Part shown: positions 16,344 through 20,263 of the stretch, one piece after another
How the letters are laid out: each line of letters opens with the position of its first letter
How positions within the stretch are numbered: the stretch's first letter is position 1
Assembly (NCBI GenBank): GCA_937923265.1
Contig: CALAJY010000042.1
Coordinates: 1-20,263 of the forward strand
Length of the DNA stretch: 20,263 nucleotides
Direction: 5' to 3'
Source of the DNA: an uncultured Tissierellia bacterium
GTDB taxonomy: Bacteria; Bacillota; Clostridia; Tissierellales; Peptoniphilaceae
Made by a program: the position numbers and the translations under genes
The notes under the pieces: generated by a model
The model's input: only the letters and a program-made list of their open reading frames with translations
Told to the model about the DNA's origin: nothing
The model's database searches: none

Positions 16344-17170
16344 TCCGCTTCCTCCTCTTGAAGCTTTGCCCGCTTCTCCAGCGCTTCCCCCGTTAAATGG
16401 AAGATGGCGTCGATAATGCCGGTTCGGTAGCTGGCATTTCCCCCAACCTCTCCCAATCGCTCCTTGGCAAGTTCTCCACAAACTCCCATGGAGCAAACCG
16501 CTGTTGTCACGGCCTCGAGCGCATGGTCGGGGTTGGCGACCAGGTAGGCGGCGACCAGAGCCGTCAATTGGCAGCCCGTTCCGGTGATGGTGCTCATCAT
16601 GGGGTTCCCATTGCGGCAGCTATACGCCGTTTTCCCATCGGTGATCAGGTCGATGGCGCCGGTGATGGCAAGGATGGCTTCCGTTTTCCGGGCATAGTCC
16701 TTGGCAAACTTCACAACGTTCCCGATATTTTCCTCCGTGACCGCATCGGCCAGATCGGCATCCACACCCTGGGTGGAATTCCCTCCCAGTGCCAGGGCCT
16801 TGATTTCAGAGATGTTTCCCCGGATCACCGTGGGTTGGACTTCTTCGATGATCTGCAACGCGGTTTCCGTCCGCAGGGGGGAAGCCCCCGCTCCCACCGG
16901 ATCCAGGACGACGGGATGACCCAATTTCTTGGCCTTTTTGCCCGCCTTTAACATGGAGGGAATGGTGCGATGGTTTAAGGTCCCGATATTCAGAACCAGA
17001 CCCCCGCAAAGGGAGGTGATGTCCTCCACCTCCTCCTCATCGTCGGACATGATGGGCGATGCTCCCGCAGCCAATAGCACATTTGCCACATCATTCACCG
17101 TGACGTAATTGGTAATGTTATGTACCAATGGATGTTTCTCTCGTACCGCTTGCAGCGCTTCTCTTAACAT
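16340..17170 (-). CDS. thiM: hydroxyethylthiazole kinase ThiM
   Basis: A 276-residue kinase that phosphorylates salvaged hydroxyethylthiazole. Conserved segments are VHNITNYVTVNDVANVLLA (16-34) with GASPIM (36-41), LNIGTL (60-65), VVLDPVGAGASPLR (87-100), GGNSTQGVDA (129-138), AITGAIDLITDG (168-179) and TGTGCQLTAL (196-205) with the active-site-region cysteine at 200. The length is standard. An AGAGAGGA sequence precedes the ATG. The gene lies 48 bp downstream of thiW, which is expected to deliver the substrate, and overlaps thiE by 4 bp. ThiM marks thiazole salvage; no de novo thiazole genes are seen in the window. Confidence 0.97.
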   Translation of the reverse strand: MLREALQAVREKHPLVHNITNYVTVNDVANVLLAAGASPIMSDDEEEVEDITSLCGGLVLNIGTLNHRTIPSMLKAGKKAKKLGHPVVLDPVGAGASPLRTETALQIIEEVQPTVIRGNISEIKALALGGNSTQGVDADLADAVTEENIGNVVKFAKDYARKTEAILAITGAIDLITDGKTAYSCRNGNPMMSTITGTGCQLTALVAAYLVANPDHALEAVTTAVCSMGVCGELAKERLGEVGGNASYRTGIIDAIFHLTGEALEKRAKLQEEEAE

Positions 17171-17218
17171 GGTGAATTCCTCTCTTTCTTCTTGCTTCTT
17201 CCAACGGATTTGCGTGAT

Positions 17219-17749
17219 TTATCGGCCCTTTCTTCCGGAAAACAGGGGGGCTCCCAGAAATCGGCGAAGGATGCCCGCTTGCTCCAGTCCAAGGACCACA
17301 ACAGCGGCTAAGATGGCTCCCCCAACGGTGGAAATCAAAAAGGGAAAGATATAGCCGTAAAAGGCAATCGACCCTGCCGCTTTTCCCATAAACAGGACTG
17401 CAACCGGATAGGCACAGAGCCCGCCAAGGACACCCGTTCCGAACACTTCCGCCAGCAAGGTGGCCGGAAAATTCCGGGTCTTGGCAAAGCAAAGGCCGCA
17501 GAGCAGAGCCCCGATCATGCTGCCGGGAAAGGCCATCAGGCTCCCCAGGCCTGTGAGGTTTCGGATCAGGCTTGCCACGAAGGCAACCCCCACTCCAACC
17601 CATGGACCCAACATGACCGCACACAAAATATTGATTAAATGCTGGACGGGCGCACACTTGCTTCCTAAGACCGGAAACGAAAACAGGCTTCCCACCACGG
17701 CAACGGCACAAAAAAGGCCTGCAAGGGACAACTTCTTGGTTTGATTCAT
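17219..17749 (-). CDS. thiW: ECF transporter S component ThiW (thiazole)
   Basis: A 176-residue hydrophobic protein with about five to six helices. The segments KCAPVQHLINILCAVMLGP, SLIRNLTGLGS and LMAFPGSMIGALLCGL match the ThiW family, S components predicted to take up hydroxyethylthiazole through a shared ECF module. The ATG at 17749 is preceded by GAGGAAAG; the longer frame to 17785 would run into the riboswitch terminator and is rejected. It is the first gene after the TPP riboswitch and directly precedes thiM, the kinase for its presumed cargo. The energising EcfA/EcfT genes are elsewhere. Substrate is inferred from genome-context studies of the family and this operon. Confidence 0.9.
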   Translation of the reverse strand: MNQTKKLSLAGLFCAVAVVGSLFSFPVLGSKCAPVQHLINILCAVMLGPWVGVGVAFVASLIRNLTGLGSLMAFPGSMIGALLCGLCFAKTRNFPATLLAEVFGTGVLGGLCAYPVAVLFMGKAAGSIAFYGYIFPFLISTVGGAILAAVVVLGLEQAGILRRFLGAPLFSGRKGR

Positions 17750-17785
17750 CGATCGCTTTCCTCCTCTTTTTTCCTGCTTGCGCAC

Positions 17786-17820
17786 AAAAAAACTGAAGCC
17801 ACCTGATCGGCAGCTTCAGT
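17786..17820 (-). terminator. TPP-riboswitch intrinsic terminator
   Basis: On the minus strand a 12-bp stem (ACTGAAGCTGCC with GGTGGCTTCAGT, two wobble pairs) encloses the loop GATCA and runs into seven U. It lies about 18 bases after the conserved aptamer core and about 37 bases before the thiW ATG. It is the expression platform: when TPP is bound, transcription should stop here. Confidence 0.93.
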
Positions 17821-17837
17821 CAGCAAGCATCTCATTT

Positions 17838-17928
17838 CAGGCATCCCTACGTTGGCATTATCCAAATCAGGTTACGGGTTAAGGCACTTGCCTACTCTCA
17901 GCCAACGTGCGTTGGCACCCCCTCCTAT
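17838..17928 (-). promoter_or_regulatory. TPP (THI-box) riboswitch aptamer
   Basis: The minus strand carries the THI-box core in order: GGGGGTGCC, a P3 hairpin GCCAACG/CGTTGGC, GGCTGAGAG, ACCCGTAACCTGATTTGG, and ATAATGCCAACGTAGGGA. These match the invariant CUGAGA, ACCUGAU, GGAUAAUGCC and GUAGGGA elements that bind the pyrimidine and pyrophosphate parts of TPP. It stands between a strong promoter and the thiW gene and is followed by a terminator, so control is by transcription termination. ACCTGATTTGG (17862-17872) is complementary to CCGATCAGGT in the terminator, a likely antiterminator pairing. The whole thiW-cytX operon is downstream. Confidence 0.96.
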
Positions 17929-17935
17929 TGTGCTC

Positions 17936-17964
17936 ATTATAGAGCAGTGTTAGAAAAGATTCAA
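17936..17964 (-). promoter_or_regulatory. sigma-A type promoter of the thi operon
   Basis: On the minus strand, TTGAAT (17959-17964) is separated by exactly 17 bases from a perfect TATAAT (17936-17941). The predicted start, near 17929, falls at the first bases of the aptamer. The -10 box lies between the inverted arms TGCTC and GAGCA. The -35 begins only about 7 bp after the galE stop codon. Confidence 0.85.
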
Positions 17965-17970
17965 TGTTCC

Positions 17971-18978
17971 CTATTCGTTCTCCTTCGCTTTCTGCTGAAA
18001 GTTCCAGGAGCTTCGACAACAATCTTCAATCGTCCTCTTCGCCTTCCAGCCCAACTCCTTCTCCGCCTTGCTGCAGTCCGCGAAGACGGTGGCATTGTCC
18101 CCGGGTCTTCTTCCATCGATCACATAGGGAATCTCCAGATGGTTTGCCTTTTCAAAGGCCTGCACCAATTCCAAAACACTGGTGCCGCAACCCGTGCCCA
18201 GGTTATAGACGAGGGCTCCCGTTTTCCCTTCGGTGCCCTCCAGGGCTTTCACATGACCCTCGGCAAGATCCATAACGTGAATATAGTCCCGAACACCCGT
18301 TCCATCCGACGTATCATAATCGTCTCCAAAGATGTGCAATCGGTCCCGTTTCCCCTCCGCTACCTGGCAAATGTAGGGCATCAGGTTGTTGGGAATTCCC
18401 ACAGGACTCTCCCCAAGGAGACCGGAATCATGGGCACCAATGGGATTAAAGTAGCGAAGCAGAACCGCACGAAAGGCGGAATCCGCATGGCAAAGGTCTT
18501 TGAGGATCTTCTCAATCATCAACTTCGTCTGTCCGTAAGGGTTGATTGCCCCCAGCTCCATATCCTCTTTTAGGGGGCTGGGATCCTCGGAACAATACAC
18601 GGTGGCGGAGGAGGAGAAGACGATGGTTTTCACATCGTGCTTCTGCATGCATTCCAGCAGGGTCAGTGTGGAATCGAGGTTGTTTCGATAGTACATGAGG
18701 GGTTTCTCAACGGACTCCCCTACCGCTTTATAACCCGCAAAGTGAATGAGGCAGTCCGGCTTCTCCTTTCGAAAGATTTCATCCATGGCTTCTTCATCGC
18801 AGCAATCCTCCCGATAAAAGGAAAATTTTCTTCCCGTCAGTTTTTGGATGCGGTCCCTCACCGACTCCTTGGCATTATACAGATTGTCAACGACCACGAT
18901 GTCATAACCCTTTTCTAATAGGGCAACACAGGTGTGCGAGCCAATATAGCCCAGGCCTCCACTCACTAAAACCTTCAT
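17971..18978 (-). CDS. galE: UDP-glucose 4-epimerase GalE
   Basis: A 335-residue extended short-chain dehydrogenase that interconverts UDP-glucose and UDP-galactose in the cytosol, supplying sugars for wall or capsular glycans or for galactose use. The NAD-binding GGLGYIGSH motif is at residues 7-15. AGYKAVGES (81-89) follows, then the catalytic serine in FSSSATVY (S124) and the YxxxK pair in NPYGQTK (Y148, K152). The family length is normal. The ATG at 18978 has a perfect AGGAGG. That site comes right after the U-tract of a terminator, so no promoter fits between them. No galK or galT is nearby, which suggests a biosynthetic role. No terminator is seen before the thi promoter. Confidence 0.96.
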   Translation of the reverse strand: MKVLVSGGLGYIGSHTCVALLEKGYDIVVVDNLYNAKESVRDRIQKLTGRKFSFYREDCCDEEAMDEIFRKEKPDCLIHFAGYKAVGESVEKPLMYYRNNLDSTLTLLECMQKHDVKTIVFSSSATVYCSEDPSPLKEDMELGAINPYGQTKLMIEKILKDLCHADSAFRAVLLRYFNPIGAHDSGLLGESPVGIPNNLMPYICQVAEGKRDRLHIFGDDYDTSDGTGVRDYIHVMDLAEGHVKALEGTEGKTGALVYNLGTGCGTSVLELVQAFEKANHLEIPYVIDGRRPGDNATVFADCSKAEKELGWKAKRTIEDCCRSSWNFQQKAKENE

Positions 18979-18989
18979 TGTTTCCTCCT

Positions 18990-19019
18990 AAAAAAAGCGG
19001 GAGCAGCTCCCTGCTCCCG
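18990..19019 (-). terminator. intrinsic terminator or attenuator between the VanY-like gene and galE
   Basis: On the minus strand CGGGAGCA, a six-base loop and TGCTCCCG form a GC-rich 8-bp stem, followed by C and seven T (18990-18996). It lies about 18 bp after the VanY-like stop. The galE ribosome binding site starts 1-2 bases after the U-tract, so galE expression must pass through this hairpin or begin upstream of it. Confidence 0.9.
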
Positions 19020-19036
19020 TTGCAATTCCTCATCCC

Positions 19037-20074
19037 CTACTGCAAACCGTAGAAGACTTCCATCGTCAACCCTTCATTTCGCATAATGGAAGCATCTTCC
19101 ATCCCCACATAATAAAAAATGGTCGGGTCTGCTCGGTATCCCGTGATGGTCTCGCTCTTTTCCGGATAGCGAAGAATGAAGCCATACTCGTGCGCATGCT
19201 TCATCAACCAAGCATATTGGGGGGTCTCTTCAAAGTGATTGTCCAGGCGCGGATCGGTCCCTTTCACATAGAACTGTACGCCATAGCCCGTTTGGAAAAC
19301 CGCGTGGCCCGGTTCGGGAGCATTCGCCGGCTGGCCCCGCAAAACCAACTCCTTGGCTTCATCTGCCGCGGACCGATACTTACAGGCCACCTCTAAATGG
19401 ATATCATCCCGCTCCATCGCTTCCAGCATGACGCGAAGGGCTGAAGCGGTTTCCTCATTGAAGACCGTCTCATACTCCGTGTCCAACCCATACTTTTTGT
19501 TCACAATCACATGGCCATCGACCACCTTAAACTTGCTGGGATCGGAAACGACTTGCAGGTCCTTGTCTCGAACGTAGCCTTTCTGGTCCCGAAGCGTTAC
19601 CTTGGTCCAACCGTCTTTATGGCCATAGGTCTCTAAATACGCCCCCTTGGCAATCCCACAGATTTCATTTGCTTTTAAAGAATCTCGGCTATAGAGCTTC
19701 GTGTCTCGACTGGCTCGTAAAAAGGTATCGAGCCGGTCACCATAGCCATCCCGCTGCTTTTTCTCTTCTCGCGGAGCCAAATCCTTCTCCTTGAGCTCTT
19801 CCTTGGTCACATATTGAATGGAGACCTGTGAGGAAGAAGAGGCTTCATTGATCTCCTCGACCTTGCGGCTTGTCGATTCATTCTTCTCCACCGAACTCAC
19901 CGCCGAAGAATTTTCGGTAAGCTTAGATAAGGCAAAGCTTCCAATAAATAAAAAACAAAGAGCGGCAAGAACTCCCAACGCAGCCTTCCACTTTTTCCTG
20001 CTTTCACTGCGCAAGGCTCGTTTTCTCGCTCGCTCAAGTCTTCTTCTTTCATATTTTTGATCCATCTGTGTCAT
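19037..20074 (-). CDS. membrane-anchored SH3b and VanY/M15-like protein, zinc site lost
   Basis: A 345-residue protein: basic cytoplasmic head (1-30), one membrane helix (about 31-50), a Ser/Glu-rich linker, a bacterial SH3 domain (about 113-176, LYSRDSLKANEICGIAKGAY then GWTKV and GYV), and a C-terminal domain resembling D,D-carboxypeptidases of the VanY/M15B group. The fold markers KYRSAADEA, QTGYGV, AWLMKHAHEYGFILRYPEKS, ETITGY and YYVG are kept. The usual SEHQTGLAVD reads AVFQTGYGVQ (Phe260 and Gln267 at the His and Asp zinc ligands), and EPWHxR reads DPTIFY (Ile319 at the third ligand). I infer a non-catalytic wall-binding or regulatory protein facing the outside. The start at 20074 has AAGGA seven bases upstream; an ATG two codons earlier is too close to it. 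It has its own promoter. Confidence 0.85.
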   Translation of the reverse strand: MTQMDQKYERRRLERARKRALRSESRKKWKAALGVLAALCFLFIGSFALSKLTENSSAVSSVEKNESTSRKVEEINEASSSSQVSIQYVTKEELKEKDLAPREEKKQRDGYGDRLDTFLRASRDTKLYSRDSLKANEICGIAKGAYLETYGHKDGWTKVTLRDQKGYVRDKDLQVVSDPSKFKVVDGHVIVNKKYGLDTEYETVFNEETASALRVMLEAMERDDIHLEVACKYRSAADEAKELVLRGQPANAPEPGHAVFQTGYGVQFYVKGTDPRLDNHFEETPQYAWLMKHAHEYGFILRYPEKSETITGYRADPTIFYYVGMEDASIMRNEGLTMEVFYGLQ

Positions 20075-20142
20075 CGACATATCCTTAAAGGTTCGTTTCC
20101 GGTTCGGAAATCGGTATCCTAAATCTCATTTCTCACGATTTT

Positions 20143-20171
20143 ATTATAAACGACACAGATAAAGAGGGCAA
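20143..20171 (-). promoter_or_regulatory. sigma-A type promoter of the VanY-like gene
   Basis: On the minus strand TTGCCC (20166-20171) is 17 bases from a perfect TATAAT (20143-20148). Transcription would start near 20136, leaving a leader of about 60 bases with a 6-bp hairpin (TTTCCG/CGGAAA, 20096-20110) before the start codon. Confidence 0.7.
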
Positions 20172-20176
20172 GGGAG

Positions 20177-20209
20177 AAAAAAGGAAATTTCGGGAAATTT
20201 CCCTTTTTT
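20177..20209. terminator. AT-rich bidirectional terminator at the right edge
   Basis: GGAAATTT (20183-20190), a CGGG loop and AAATTTCC (20195-20202) are flanked by six A on the left and, after one extra C, six T on the right. This gives a U-tract in both directions. It most likely ends a minus-strand gene lying beyond the window and insulates the promoter at 20143-20171. Confidence 0.6.
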
Positions 20210-20263
20210 CTGCTAGTTGTCGTGCCTTTCGCTCGTGTGGCCGTACATCTAGTTTTCCAAAAT

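Noticed and set aside
16344..16496. 51-codon N-terminal extension of thiE
   Set aside because: It lies within the thiM coding end; MRDLKAALCLYAITD is the normal ThiE beginning and has GAGGAGG upstream.
20210..20263. Possible 3' end of a minus-strand gene at the right edge
   Set aside because: Two frames are open and one stops early, but about 54 bases are too few to recognise a protein, and the frame that stays open longest crosses the terminator and promoter sequences.

Overview
The window looks like chromosomal core DNA from a Bacillota (Firmicutes) bacterium of roughly balanced base composition. The reasons are strong AGGAGG-type ribosome binding sites, densely packed genes, U-tract hairpin terminators, a PcrA-type helicase with a Tudor-like tail, an rdgB/phosphoesterase pair, ECF-type vitamin S components and a TPP-riboswitch thiamine salvage operon. 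The genus cannot be fixed from sequence alone. I see no tRNA, rRNA, CRISPR array, insertion sequence or phage gene.

Region 1 (positions 1-11234, all minus strand, read right to left) is one unbroken gene train: a DUF2207-like membrane protein, a RibU-like riboflavin S component, tsaE, tsaB, rimI, tsaD, a PHP-family phosphoesterase, pcrA, ligA, rdgB and a YfcE/YsnB-like metallophosphoesterase that runs off the left edge. Most joints overlap or are shorter than 50 bp, and none holds a terminator. The train joins tRNA t6A modification, DNA unwinding and ligation, and clean-up of damaged nucleotides. Its promoter should lie in the divergent gap at 11235-11378.

Region 2 (11379-12956) is a single plus-strand MurJ/MviN-family lipid flippase gene, closed by a strong bidirectional terminator shared with the convergent thiamine operon.

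Region 3 (12974-17964, minus strand) is a thiamine precursor salvage operon in transcription order: promoter with a perfect -10, TPP riboswitch with terminator, thiW, thiM, thiE, a HAD phosphatase gene, thiD, cytX. ThiW and CytX import thiazole and hydroxymethylpyrimidine. ThiM and ThiD phosphorylate them and ThiE joins them into thiamine monophosphate. The HAD protein is a candidate for the next, phosphatase, step. No de novo gene (thiC, thiG, thiS, thiF) is present in the window.

Region 4 (17971-20263, minus strand) holds galE and, upstream of it, a membrane-anchored SH3b plus VanY/M15-like protein. All three zinc ligands of that protein's peptidase fold appear to be replaced, so it is probably a pseudoenzyme. 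galE has no room for its own promoter after the preceding terminator and no terminator before the thi promoter. It therefore seems to depend on read-through from its neighbour and to run into the riboswitch leader. The degenerate peptidase and this galE/riboswitch junction are the least ordinary parts of the window.
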